Shown in pieces: positions 12,243 to 21,124 of a DNA stretch of 64,000 nucleotides (positions are counted from its first letter, which is position 1; the number at the start of each line of letters is the position of its first letter). The DNA is taken from NCBI RefSeq assembly GCF_900215485.1, contig NZ_OCMZ01000001.1, positions 310,001-374,000 of the forward strand, written 5' to 3'. The translations under genes and the position numbers were made by a program. The stretch is from Nitrosovibrio sp. Nv4. Lineage in GTDB: Bacteria > Pseudomonadota > Gammaproteobacteria > Burkholderiales > Nitrosomonadaceae. The notes beneath the pieces were generated by a model. It was not told the DNA's origin. It saw nothing but the letters and a program-made list of their open reading frames with translations, and made no database searches.

Positions 12243-12933
12243 GTCTTTAGCCTTGAGCCTTCTTTTTTACGACCTGAATTATATCCAGATCAACACAATC
12301 TAACGGCTAAAGGCGCGCAACCCTTGATCTATTCAATTAATCAGCTTGCCCTGCGGTTCAAGATCGTGGGAAACGTTTCATTTTCTGCTGTCAGTTCTGC
12401 TGTCAGTTCTTGCATCTGAAACTGACGCAATAATAATATTAGGTCCAGTGAGATAATCGGATAGCTCATCACGCGATGAAAATGCTGGAGTTCGTCCTGG
12501 CGCGTTCAACGAAATTCCATGGCTGATTGCTCTACCCGGACTATGCGTAAAGATCAAGCGTATAGCCTTTATTGACCAACAAGGAGTTGAAATAATTATG
12601 GCAGCAAGCTTCTACTCGCACAATACAGAATTACGGGCGACTTTCGCGTCGCCATTGCAAGTTGGACTAAAATGGGGACGGGTTTTTGCCGTATGCCATT
12701 ATATGCACGAGGCTATTAGCGGATAGGCATATCACGTAAACAGGATGGCGGGATTGCATACGCCAGAGATGGCGGCGCGGGTTACGCAGGAGCGCCGCCT
12801 ATACACCCGCTGCAATACGCACACCATAGGCTCTGCTCGCTTCGAATAACATTTTCTTGCCGATTAAGGAAATTTTGTCGACATCCGTATTAAACAAATA
12901 ACGGCATCTTGATCTGAATAAACAGAGGTTTGA
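12243..12933. other. Divergent intergenic region cysC / sulfotransferase
   Basis: About 690 nt without a convincing gene. It holds a short duplicated stretch (two copies of TCTGCTGTCAGT near 12388-12415), a GC hairpin (GGCGGCGC at 12771-12778 with GCGCCGCC at 12792-12799) that lacks a T-tract, and a possible 42-codon ORF at 12598-12726 preceded by AAGGAG 11 nt upstream. That peptide resembles no family known to me. Promoters for the two divergent genes should lie here, but no strong -35/-10 pair was picked out. Confidence 0.5.
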
Positions 12934-13917
12934 GTGAGCAATAACAATGCGTTGATCATTTTGGGAATGCACCGTAGCGGGACTTCATTGCTAACGGGAC
13001 TGCTGAGCCACGTGGGCGTCAAGATGGGAAGGCGTTTGTATGCGCCCCAGAAGGGCGTTAACGAAAAAGGATTCTGGGAGCATGAGGATATTGTCGATAC
13101 ACATGATGAAATACTATTAGGCCTGGGCTCACAGTGGGATGACCTGTTGCCCTTGGGCGATAAATGGCGGGAGGCTAAAGTGATTCAACCGTTTATTGAC
13201 CGGCTGGATAAACTGGTGGAACGCGATTTTTCGGACACTTCTATCTGGGCACTCAAGGATCCCCGCATGTGCCGATTGCTGCCATTGTGGCTTCCCCTTC
13301 TGAACGCCCGGCAGATTAAACCAACTTTTATCTGTATGAACAGAAACCCGTTCGAGGTGGTTGCATCCTTGCAGAAACGGGACGGTTTTTCCAGAGAAAA
13401 GGCATTGATTTTGTGGTTAAGCCACTCGCTGTCTGCCGAGTTGTATTCCAGGGGACTACCACGAGTTTTTATTGATTTTGACCAGATTGTCAAGAATCCT
13501 GCCGAGGTATTGTCAAGAATAGAACGGGAAGCACATCTTGTCTTCCCCATACCGGTAAATGAAGCAAGCGAGAATATCAGTGAATTTGTTTCTCCTGATC
13601 TTCGCCACCATAAAGCCGATGTACTGGAAATGCCGGGGAGTGCAAACGAAGGACTGTCATTGATGGCTCACAAGCTATATCGAATTTTCAAGGAAATGAC
13701 GGTTGAAAACGAGCATCAGTATGAAATGATCGACAGTGTCGCGGCTGATTTTTCGGCTTATCGGGAAAAATGGAATGTGGAGCTGCTTGAGCAAATCCGT
13801 TATCTTAATCAAGAGCGCGCTGACTACAGGATCAAGTTCTTTCGAATTTATACTTCCTGGAGCTGGTTGCTGGTCAAGCCCGTATGGTTAATCGAAAAAT
13901 GGATACGCAAGTATTGA
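12934..13917 (+). CDS. PAPS-dependent sulfotransferase family protein
   Basis: 327-residue sulfotransferase. The 5'-phosphosulfate-binding loop GMHRSGTS is at residues 11-18. A second PAPS-contact region (NRNPFEVVASLQKRDGFSRE) and an acceptor-side segment (FIDFDQIVKNPAEVL) follow. The C-terminus is basic and aromatic (TSWSWLLVKPVWLIEKW) and may lie against the membrane. It starts at GTG with AGAGG upstream. With cysC divergently nearby, the likely job is sulfation of a surface glycan or its precursor; the acceptor is unknown. Confidence 0.85.
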   Translation: MSNNNALIILGMHRSGTSLLTGLLSHVGVKMGRRLYAPQKGVNEKGFWEHEDIVDTHDEILLGLGSQWDDLLPLGDKWREAKVIQPFIDRLDKLVERDFSDTSIWALKDPRMCRLLPLWLPLLNARQIKPTFICMNRNPFEVVASLQKRDGFSREKALILWLSHSLSAELYSRGLPRVFIDFDQIVKNPAEVLSRIEREAHLVFPIPVNEASENISEFVSPDLRHHKADVLEMPGSANEGLSLMAHKLYRIFKEMTVENEHQYEMIDSVAADFSAYREKWNVELLEQIRYLNQERADYRIKFFRIYTSWSWLLVKPVWLIEKWIRKY

Positions 13918-14010
13918 GACTGCCTTATCCGCGATCAAAAAATACGCATGCCCCACCTGGTTATGGCTCCAAGAATGCTTATAACCGCTCGAAAACACTA
14001 CGCAACCTGC

Positions 14011-14985
14011 TTACCACTTCGGTCGCCACCCCAGTAACCCCGCGGGGATATATGCGAGTGTTTTCAACTTGACGGGGTGCTTCAGCCAGGCCTTCACCAA
14101 AGAATGATTGGCGATCTTCAGGTTGCCCGATGCAAGATGCCTAAGGCCGAATTCCATCTGGTAGTACGCGATATTTTGTATGAACTTACGCTTGGTAATG
14201 CAACGGCCATCGCGACTGCACAATCCCCATTTTGCGGCTGCACCGCATAGCAGTTCGGTCCGATAGTCGATATCCCTCGCCATTCGGTTTCCCTGTTGTG
14301 GGTGCTGACGATATAGCGTCAAGGGTTTATTCAACTTGATAACCGGATACTCGCGCGAAATGCGCAGCCAGAGATCCCAATCCTCACTATAAGGAAGAGA
14401 TTCGTCGTATGCTCCGCACTTATCGAACACTTCCGCGCGTATCAACGCTGCACTGGTCAATATCCAGCAATCAAGCAAGAGCTGGTGATATATCCAGCCC
14501 GAAAATTCCTCGTCGATGCCGGCGGGGAATGATGCCGCGTCAAAGCTGTCAGGACCGGGAAACACGCCTTTTTCGTCGGGATGCCACCAGATAAATGAGC
14601 TGTAGACCAACCCGATTTCCGGATTCGCTTCCATCTGCTCCACCTGAAGCGCAAGCTTATCGGGAAACCAGTAGTCGTCATGGTCCATCAGGCAGATATA
14701 CCGGCCGGACGCCTCCCGGATTCCGTAATTGCGGGCTGCGCATACGCCTGAATTCGCCTGCCTCAGGAGCCGGACAGGTGAGCCGTAGGAGGCCACGATA
14801 TCCCGTGTACGATCCGTGGAGCCATCATCGACTATGATCAGTTCAATATTCCTGAGAGTCTGGCTGAGTACGCTGTTGAGCGTCTCGGCGATATAGGCCT
14901 CACAATTATAGGTAGGAATAATGATGGAAACAGTAGGCGCAAACACTGCCATGCTGGAAGAGTTTTCTCTTATTGGTATACTCAA
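14011..14985 (-). CDS. Glycosyltransferase family 2
   Basis: 324-residue GT-A-fold glycosyltransferase. The nucleotide-sugar-binding motifs are SIIIPTYNCEAY (about residues 20-31), VDDGS (52-56) and the metal-binding DHDD (101-104); SEDWDLWLRISREYP further on is typical of the acceptor side. There is no transmembrane anchor. It is isolated from its neighbours, converging with the sulfotransferase gene, and the donor sugar cannot be predicted. Confidence 0.92.
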   Translation of the reverse strand: MSIPIRENSSSMAVFAPTVSIIIPTYNCEAYIAETLNSVLSQTLRNIELIIVDDGSTDRTRDIVASYGSPVRLLRQANSGVCAARNYGIREASGRYICLMDHDDYWFPDKLALQVEQMEANPEIGLVYSSFIWWHPDEKGVFPGPDSFDAASFPAGIDEEFSGWIYHQLLLDCWILTSAALIRAEVFDKCGAYDESLPYSEDWDLWLRISREYPVIKLNKPLTLYRQHPQQGNRMARDIDYRTELLCGAAAKWGLCSRDGRCITKRKFIQNIAYYQMEFGLRHLASGNLKIANHSLVKAWLKHPVKLKTLAYIPAGLLGWRPKW

Positions 14986-15530
14986 GAGGTTTAACCTTGA
15001 CCTCTAGGATTCGGAAGTTTTTGTATATGCGGTTGAGGTGATCGCGACATTATAAGTCATCTACAGCTTCCGAGACTCTCGCTCTTTTTTGCAGAAAACT
15101 GATAGCTCATTCACCCTGCAGGAATAAGTTATGGCAATTTGCGACTATCGCACGACTTTCACTTTTCGCTTTTGAGAATGAGGAACACAAATACTCTGCA
15201 TTTCGATAAATCATAAAAATTATTTTTCACATTAACGGATGATCGTTCGGAAAAAAATTATTGCCGTTTCTGTCCATAGGATAATACCCTTTGAACCATG
15301 ATACGCGATTGCAAGGGTTAGCTGCGGCAAGGGTTCTACAGCAACGGTCTCTATCGCGAAATGACAAGCGATCGTACCCATCGGCTACCAGATCCTGTCC
15401 TTCCCCTTGCGATTCTATGCGCCCGGTCGCACCTAGTGGGGCTGCGGGATGGTGAGTATTAACACGTACGCGTGGGACTACATGAATCTCAGCATGACAA
15501 TAAAATACGTCCTGGCGGGAAATTAATCAA
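14986..15530. other. Divergent intergenic region between two glycosyltransferases
   Basis: About 545 nt with no open frame of note and no recognised RNA or mobile element. The left part (about 15150-15260) is AT-rich and could hold promoters for the divergent genes. Confidence 0.45.
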
Positions 15531-16559
15531 ATGACAGATACCGGGCTGCGCGTTGGCGTTTATCAGGGGCCTGAAATTCCTCAGAGCTTCAGGGTTTATG
15601 CCGAGAATGTCCAGAGATGCCTGCCCAGGCACCGCGTGATAGTCATACCATTCGCAGATAAGAGAAACCTTCCAAAATCGGTTGATGTCCTATGGGATAT
15701 TCGTTCCGGCGGGGGCAATCCCCCTCCGGAATTTCTGCTGGGAAGCCACCTTCCTCCCTTGGTAGTGACGGTCCATGGATTCGCGCCCGTGGCTCTCAAC
15801 GGATGGGAGTATTTCCGCACCTTTAAAGGTCTGATCATGTCGGACCGATATGCAAAACGTAAGCGCGCGCTCTGGCATGAGGCTCATACCGGAGTGGCAG
15901 GTATTATCGCTGTTTCTGCTTTTGTGAAAGCAGAAGCGATACGGTTCACGAACGTTCCCGCGGAAAGGATTCATGTTTGCCATCACGGGGTGGATGAGAA
16001 AATATTCACGCCTCACTCCGGAATGGAACCGGAAACGTATTTCTTTCATATCTCCAATGACGAGCCACGTAAAAATATCCATCGGGTTGTGCGGGCGTTT
16101 CGCCAGCTCAGACGCAGCCATGATGTTGAACTTGTGCTAAAAATTCCAAGAAATAGTGCCGGCCGGTATGAAAAAATCGACGGTGTGCGGGTGCTCTCGA
16201 ATGTCCTGACGACAGAGGAGGTGGCCGGGCTTTACCGGCGTGCGCTCGCTTTCGTCTTTCCATCTCTGTATGAGGGCTTCGGCATGCCTATCGTCGAAGC
16301 TATGGCGTCTGGATGTCCCGTTATCACATCGAATGTTTCGGCATGCCCCGAAGTTGCCGGAGCGGCGGCTTTGACTGTCGATCCGCGCGATGAAAGAGCA
16401 TTGTTGGAAGCCATGCAGCTTGTTTGTAGCAAAGCCGGCCTCAGGCCGGAACAAGTCGCCGCCGGACTGCGCAGAGCAGCCGACTTTTCCTGGGAAAGGA
16501 GCACTGAATGCCATGCCAAAGTGCTATACGCGGCGGCACAGGTTGGGCAAAGCCGATGA
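15531..16559 (+). CDS. Glycosyltransferase family 4
   Basis: 342-residue GT-B retaining glycosyltransferase. The C-terminal nucleotide-binding domain has NDEPRKNIHRVVRAF (about 176-190) and the E-x7-E element in SLYEGFGMPIVEAMASG (Glu248 and Glu256). The N-terminal domain is shorter than average but contains VTVHGFAPV. A GGCGGGAA element precedes the start. It is followed 73 nt later by an FkbM methyltransferase on the same strand, so the three genes 15531-18457 may be one transcript. Confidence 0.92.
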   Translation: MTDTGLRVGVYQGPEIPQSFRVYAENVQRCLPRHRVIVIPFADKRNLPKSVDVLWDIRSGGGNPPPEFLLGSHLPPLVVTVHGFAPVALNGWEYFRTFKGLIMSDRYAKRKRALWHEAHTGVAGIIAVSAFVKAEAIRFTNVPAERIHVCHHGVDEKIFTPHSGMEPETYFFHISNDEPRKNIHRVVRAFRQLRRSHDVELVLKIPRNSAGRYEKIDGVRVLSNVLTTEEVAGLYRRALAFVFPSLYEGFGMPIVEAMASGCPVITSNVSACPEVAGAAALTVDPRDERALLEAMQLVCSKAGLRPEQVAAGLRRAADFSWERSTECHAKVLYAAAQVGQSR

Positions 16560-16632
16560 ATGGCAGCGGATCCGCAAAGTCAGGCCTGTCGGTGGTCTAT
16601 TCATGATGGTTTTTTAGAGGTCACGACGGCAA

Positions 16633-17526
16633 ATGTTAAAAGTGTGGGCTCGCCTGTTGCAAACTATTGTACGCAATGCACTGGGATCAGATGTTTTAAA
16701 GCATTGGGCATGGAGGCTGATACTGAGGCTCCGGAAAAGCTTCTCCCGGATTGATCCTCCTTTGGAACTGGAAACCACTTTTGATGACAATATCCGGATC
16801 GTCACCTTGCTTTCGGACCACATCGAGTCTCAGATATTCTGGCAAGGCTTTCAGGAAGCTGATGAAGGCGTCATCGTGCTTCTCAAACGTCATTTGCCGG
16901 TAAACGGGGTTTTCATCGACGTGGGCGCCAATATCGGCAGCTTTACACTTGTAGCAGCCCGTCGGGCCTACCGCGGGCAAGTGCATGCGTTTGAGCCAAG
17001 TGCGCATCATTTTGCCCGACTGGCTCGCAATATTGAATTGAACGGCTTCGAAAACATCGTTCTCAACCGGAGAGGACTCTACGATCAGCCAGGTGAAGCC
17101 GTTCTTTTCCTGCCTTCCCAGACTGGGGAGATGAATAACAGCGGCGCGGCCAGCCTTTATACTGTCCGCGGCGAAGAGACACGGCAGGTTTCCGAAGCGG
17201 TAACATTAATCCGTTTGGACGACTATGTCCGGGACCGAACCCTAAAACACGTGGATGTCATCAAAATCGATATTGAGGGAGCTGAAATAAAGGCACTGGA
17301 GGGTGCCAGGGAAACAATCACGCACTTCCGCCCGCTTGTCTTCATGGAGCTAGACCTGGACAATCTGGCACGAGCCAACTGCTCGCCAGATGATGTGCTC
17401 GATCTATGGAAATCCCTGGATTACCAGGTTTCCATCATTCGCGTAACCGGAGACACCATACCTGTTAAAAGCTCGAAAGAATTTGGGCTTCATCAGAATC
17501 TGGAATGCAGGCCTTTTTTGACATAA
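16633..17526 (+). CDS. FkbM family methyltransferase
   Basis: 297-residue SAM-dependent methyltransferase of the FkbM family, which O-methylates sugars or polyketide hydroxyls. The SAM loop is DVGANIGSFT at residues 96-105, followed by FEPSAHHFARLARNIELNGF and the family's DVIKIDIEGAEIKALEGA. The first 50 residues are basic and not part of the fold. Position next to glycosyltransferases suggests methylation of a glycan. Confidence 0.9.
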   Translation: MLKVWARLLQTIVRNALGSDVLKHWAWRLILRLRKSFSRIDPPLELETTFDDNIRIVTLLSDHIESQIFWQGFQEADEGVIVLLKRHLPVNGVFIDVGANIGSFTLVAARRAYRGQVHAFEPSAHHFARLARNIELNGFENIVLNRRGLYDQPGEAVLFLPSQTGEMNNSGAASLYTVRGEETRQVSEAVTLIRLDDYVRDRTLKHVDVIKIDIEGAEIKALEGARETITHFRPLVFMELDLDNLARANCSPDDVLDLWKSLDYQVSIIRVTGDTIPVKSSKEFGLHQNLECRPFLT

Positions 17527-17581
17527 TCAATTGGATGTGGCGGCCATCCGAGCCTTTTGGCGATAACAGAGCAGAACAATC

Positions 17582-18457
17582 ATGCTGACAGAACTGAAAA
17601 GATTCGCACGTCATTTGGCGGTTTCGCTTGGAGATATGACAGCCAACGCCGATCGAACCCATCAGCTTTCGGTACGGGCTGAAATAGACCGTCTGAGAGC
17701 CGATATACGCTATCGGGAGCCTAAAAGTCTAATGCCTTTCGGAGGAAAGATATATTCGCAAAATGATGAGGATGGAATCATACGAGAAATATTCCGCAGG
17801 ATTGGCACGACCAACAAGACATTTGTGGAATTCGGGATCGGAAATGGGCTGGAAAACAACACGCTCGCCCTTCTGTTTGACGACTGGCAGGGTTTATGGA
17901 TTGACGCCTCTTCCACGGCGATTGCCAATATTCGTAATCATTTTTCCCCCATTATAAAAAGCGGAAAATTAAAGGTTACCGAGTCCTTTATTACGAGGTC
18001 GAATATTAATGACCTGATTTCATCCGATATCACACAGAGCGAAATTGATCTTTTGTCAGTAGATATCGATGGAAATGACTACCATGTGCTTCAAGCCATA
18101 TCCTGCATCAGTCCACGGGTGATCATGATTGAATATAACGCCAAATTTGCGCCGCCCGTTCTATTTTGCATGGATTATGCCGCGGAGCACACATGGGTGG
18201 GCGATGATTGCTTTGGTGCCTCGCTGAAATTTCTCGAGGTCAATCTGCATAAAATGGGATACTGCCTTGTAGGTTGCAATTTATCCGGAGCAAATGCCTT
18301 TTTTATCAGGAGGGAACTGGTAGCCGATAAATTCCTGGCGCCTTTTACCGCGGAAAATCATTTCGAACCTGCACGTTATTATTTATCCGGATATGCCTCG
18401 GGGCATCCCCCTTCCTATCAAACCCTCGCAAAATCGCTGACAATGCGTTCGACCTGA
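17582..18457 (+). CDS. FkbM-like methyltransferase fold protein
   Basis: 291-residue protein of the broad FkbM-like class. VEFGIGNGLENNTLAL occupies the SAM-loop position, SVDIDGNDYHVLQA replaces the usual KIDIEGAE motif, and the C-terminus is specific to this subgroup (LVGCNLSGANAFFIRREL). The acidic residue and the glycines of the SAM site remain, so it may be active on an unknown substrate. It lies 55 nt after the FkbM gene on the same strand and is visibly more AT-rich. Confidence 0.75.
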   Translation: MLTELKRFARHLAVSLGDMTANADRTHQLSVRAEIDRLRADIRYREPKSLMPFGGKIYSQNDEDGIIREIFRRIGTTNKTFVEFGIGNGLENNTLALLFDDWQGLWIDASSTAIANIRNHFSPIIKSGKLKVTESFITRSNINDLISSDITQSEIDLLSVDIDGNDYHVLQAISCISPRVIMIEYNAKFAPPVLFCMDYAAEHTWVGDDCFGASLKFLEVNLHKMGYCLVGCNLSGANAFFIRRELVADKFLAPFTAENHFEPARYYLSGYASGHPPSYQTLAKSLTMRST

Positions 18458-18528
18458 GTGGACGTTTCGCTGACAGGAGACAAAAATTCAAGGGGAAATT
18501 CAAAAGATAGCCTAGCAGCCTGTCCTGC

Positions 18529-19488
18529 TCATCCGCGCGGAATGCCGGTCTGCCCGTCGCGATCAAACAGCAGCAGCAGCCCACCCAGCAGGGACGGGAT
18601 GCCGATGAGCAATAGGTAGGTCAGCAGGGAGACGCCCACTGCCACCTCCGCTGGTACGCCGACCAGCGAATAGAAAAACACGAACGCCCCTTCCCGAACC
18701 CCAAACCCGCTCAAGGTCAAGGGCACCACCGTCAACATCCCGATCAACGGGTACAGCAACAGGTTCTGCACGAAGGGCACTGGTTGATCAAAGGCCAGGA
18801 AAAGCAGATGAACGACAGTGACCAGCGACAGTTGCAAGGCCGCGATCCACAGCACCGTGGGGAGCAAGCCCAGACGGTAGGGAAAGCGCTGTACCGCCTG
18901 GTGCAAGCGATGCAGATACTGCAACGCCCGGCCGAACATCCGGGCGTTGCGCGAGCTGCCCGGCTCCGGCGCCTTCCAGCGTACCAGAAAGACCGCCGGT
19001 ACCAGCAGGAACAGCCCGCCGTTCATCGCCATCACCAGAACCAGAACCGGGCGGAACCGCTCCTCATCATAGACAAAGGACAGGGCCAGAAGGGCAAACA
19101 GGCCGAGCAGCAGGAAACCGATCATCCGCTCGATGACTACCGTGCTCCCCGCCACGCCGCGACTACCGGGGTGGCGACGCTCGATGAACAGGATGCGGAA
19201 AAAATCCAAACCCTGCGATCCGGGTAGGAAGAGACCGAGAAAGGCTGCCTTCCAGTTGAGCCCCCAGAGCACAGGCATGCGCTCTTTGATACCACTTAAA
19301 CCCAGCAAATAACCCCAGCGATTGGCGGCCAACCATGGGATCAATGTCAGCGGCAGCAGGGCCGCGACAACCACAAAGCCAAAATTGCGCAGGCGGTCGA
19401 GGATGCCGGCAGGGGAGATATCCAACAAGTGGAACAACGCTAGCAACAGAGCCAACGTCAACGCGAGTTTGATCAGACCGCGTTTCAT
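18529..19488 (-). CDS. Flippase-like integral membrane protein (LPG synthase TM-like)
   Basis: 319-residue protein with about eight membrane helices, matching the lysylphosphatidylglycerol synthase transmembrane/flippase-like family (GSQGLDFFRILFIERRHPGS, ERMIGFLLLGLFALLA, and LTLSGFGVREGAFVFFYSLVG). Members occur often in glycan clusters and may move lipid-linked intermediates. The ATG overlaps the TGA of the upstream remnant (ATGA), showing that it once was the second gene of a coupled pair. Base composition is clearly more GC-rich than the surroundings, which suggests separate acquisition. Confidence 0.85.
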   Translation of the reverse strand: MKRGLIKLALTLALLLALFHLLDISPAGILDRLRNFGFVVVAALLPLTLIPWLAANRWGYLLGLSGIKERMPVLWGLNWKAAFLGLFLPGSQGLDFFRILFIERRHPGSRGVAGSTVVIERMIGFLLLGLFALLALSFVYDEERFRPVLVLVMAMNGGLFLLVPAVFLVRWKAPEPGSSRNARMFGRALQYLHRLHQAVQRFPYRLGLLPTVLWIAALQLSLVTVVHLLFLAFDQPVPFVQNLLLYPLIGMLTVVPLTLSGFGVREGAFVFFYSLVGVPAEVAVGVSLLTYLLLIGIPSLLGGLLLLFDRDGQTGIPRG

Positions 19489-20023
19489 TGCTCCAGGCGG
19501 CCGATGACTGCGGCGGCAAGACGATTCATCACGTCCTGACCGTTGAAGCTGCGATAGACCTTCAAGAGGTCAGCCCAACTGCCGGTGACCACAGTCTGAT
19601 ACTCTTTGCGGATGCGCACGTTTTGCCGTGCAATGGCCGGGGTTTGCCGGAAACAGGCGCGCAGATAGGGTAGTCGCCGAGACCAAAATGAGCAATGCCT
19701 GTCCGCCCGAGCGCTGCGAGCGTATTCCGACAGCCCGTCCCGCCGTAATCCTGTACATGGTTATTCGCCAGGGACACGGCAGCAAAACCTTGCAGTAGAG
19801 CCAGTGATTCCGCCGGCGCGCGAAGGTTGCATACCTGGAGCGGCCTCGGAACCTCGTGGAGGGTGGTCGCGGAGGAGGACAGCCGCGCAAACCGCACGCT
19901 GTCGGCGTAGTGGCCGACCAGGGAAGCGTATCGAAACATCAGGGCAGCGTTCTCCCGGTGGGCGACAGTCGCTGAAGATCCGACGACATGCCGCACATAA
20001 TGTCCAGCCCGAGTTGCAGGCAA
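19485..20023 (-). pseudogene. Remnant of a CapA-family gene joined to another gene's 3' end
   Basis: In one frame (20023 down to 19562) the region encodes the middle of a CapA/PGA_cap protein: LRAPAESLALLQGFAAVSLANNHVQDYG and then GIAHFGLGD. CapA proteins take part in capsule or polyglutamate synthesis. No normal start or metal-site N-terminus is present, and only about 150 residues of a family that usually exceeds 300 remain. From about 19675 to 19485 a different frame is open, ending in NGQDVMNRLAAAVIGRLEQ and a stop that overlaps the start of the flippase gene. The second part does not look like CapA, so an internal deletion joining two genes is more likely than one frameshift. Confidence 0.7.
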
Positions 20024-20335
20024 TGTACGATTCGCTTGTACCGGACTTGAGTAACTTCCATGCCTGTAAGTATACCTGAGTAATGCAATATGGTTATTAG
20101 GGTTAGCAGGCCTCTAAGTTATGTATGTCAAGTTGTGCAAGCGGTTGGGTATGAGGTTGTGTTGTTTTACTTACTTTATGCTACCCTGCGCAGCAGTTCT
20201 TTTTTCTATTCTTGGGAGTGTCAGGAATTGACACTGACCCGCTTCGGCTTCATTCCGGCAGCCAACTGATCCGCCCCCTCACCAGCCAATCACCGTCAGG
20301 GATCAGGCAAGCATTCGTCTTGTGGGCGGGTTCTT
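20024..20335. other. Intergenic region with an inverted repeat
   Basis: No gene. A perfect 7-bp inverted repeat (AGTGTCA at 20217-20223, TGACACT at 20229-20235) lies within a stretch framed by GGG and CCC. It could be a protein-binding site or an old transposon end. It marks the right edge of the GC-rich patch. Confidence 0.4.
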
Positions 20336-21085
20336 TCAGGTTAAAGCATGCATTCCGGCTGTAGCCCTGACAACAAAATAGGCGGGATTGTTGGGAGCCA
20401 GATCGCCTGATTGGCAGAGAGCCCAAAGAACAGAGTCCGGCAAGATTTGCATCTGTTGATGCGTAATTGGCTTTAATCCGACCGGTGTAACTTCTGAAAT
20501 GAAAAAACCGGCAGCGGTCAGATGATGTTTCAGCAAGTCCAACGTATAAACTCTTCTGTGCCCAACCTTCAAGTCGCTTTTGGACAGCTCGTCGATCTTA
20601 CCAATCAGGCCGGCACGCATTGCTACGATGCGATGAATGGACGAAGCATTGGGGACAGCGACAAAAATGGAACCATCCGGGTCACATGCTCTTTTTGCTT
20701 TGACAAGTATGTCAATGGGGTCCTCCACATGCTCGAGCAACATGGTCAAATAGACATGGTGCCAGGTGCGTCCTGGCGATTCCAGGAAATCCTCGATCAG
20801 ATTAACATGCCCGCGAATGGTTGCGCCTTTGTTCTTCATCTCGTTGACTACTTGCTCGACAAGTTCGGCGGCAGCATCAACCGCATCCACTTCCTGATAG
20901 CGTTCACAAAGCACCCGGGTCCATCGCCCACTGCCACAGCCCAATTCCAAGGCGGAACGTCCACCCTCCCGAGGAATTGCCATATCTCTTAAATAGAGAT
21001 GAAAATGATCCACAGCCTCGATCGCTTCAGTTGAATGATAAAACCCGGCAATCTGCTCCAAACGATCCTTTTCATTTTGACTCAT
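20336..21085 (-). CDS. Class I SAM-dependent methyltransferase
   Basis: 249-residue methyltransferase with motif I LELGCGSGRWTRVL (about 46-59), the acidic post-I strand DAVDAAAELVEQV, and a motif II-like segment (HHVYLTMLLEHVEDP). It belongs to the broad type 11/12 class. An AGGA element precedes the ATG. It lies 39 nt after the ATP-grasp gene; with the GT2 gene upstream they form a three-gene unit. The substrate is unknown. Confidence 0.88.
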   Translation of the reverse strand: MSQNEKDRLEQIAGFYHSTEAIEAVDHFHLYLRDMAIPREGGRSALELGCGSGRWTRVLCERYQEVDAVDAAAELVEQVVNEMKNKGATIRGHVNLIEDFLESPGRTWHHVYLTMLLEHVEDPIDILVKAKRACDPDGSIFVAVPNASSIHRIVAMRAGLIGKIDELSKSDLKVGHRRVYTLDLLKHHLTAAGFFISEVTPVGLKPITHQQMQILPDSVLWALCQSGDLAPNNPAYFVVRATAGMHALT

Positions 21086-21124
21086 CTTGTTTTCCTGTTG
21101 ATTCGAAAAATATCAGTGGGAGAC

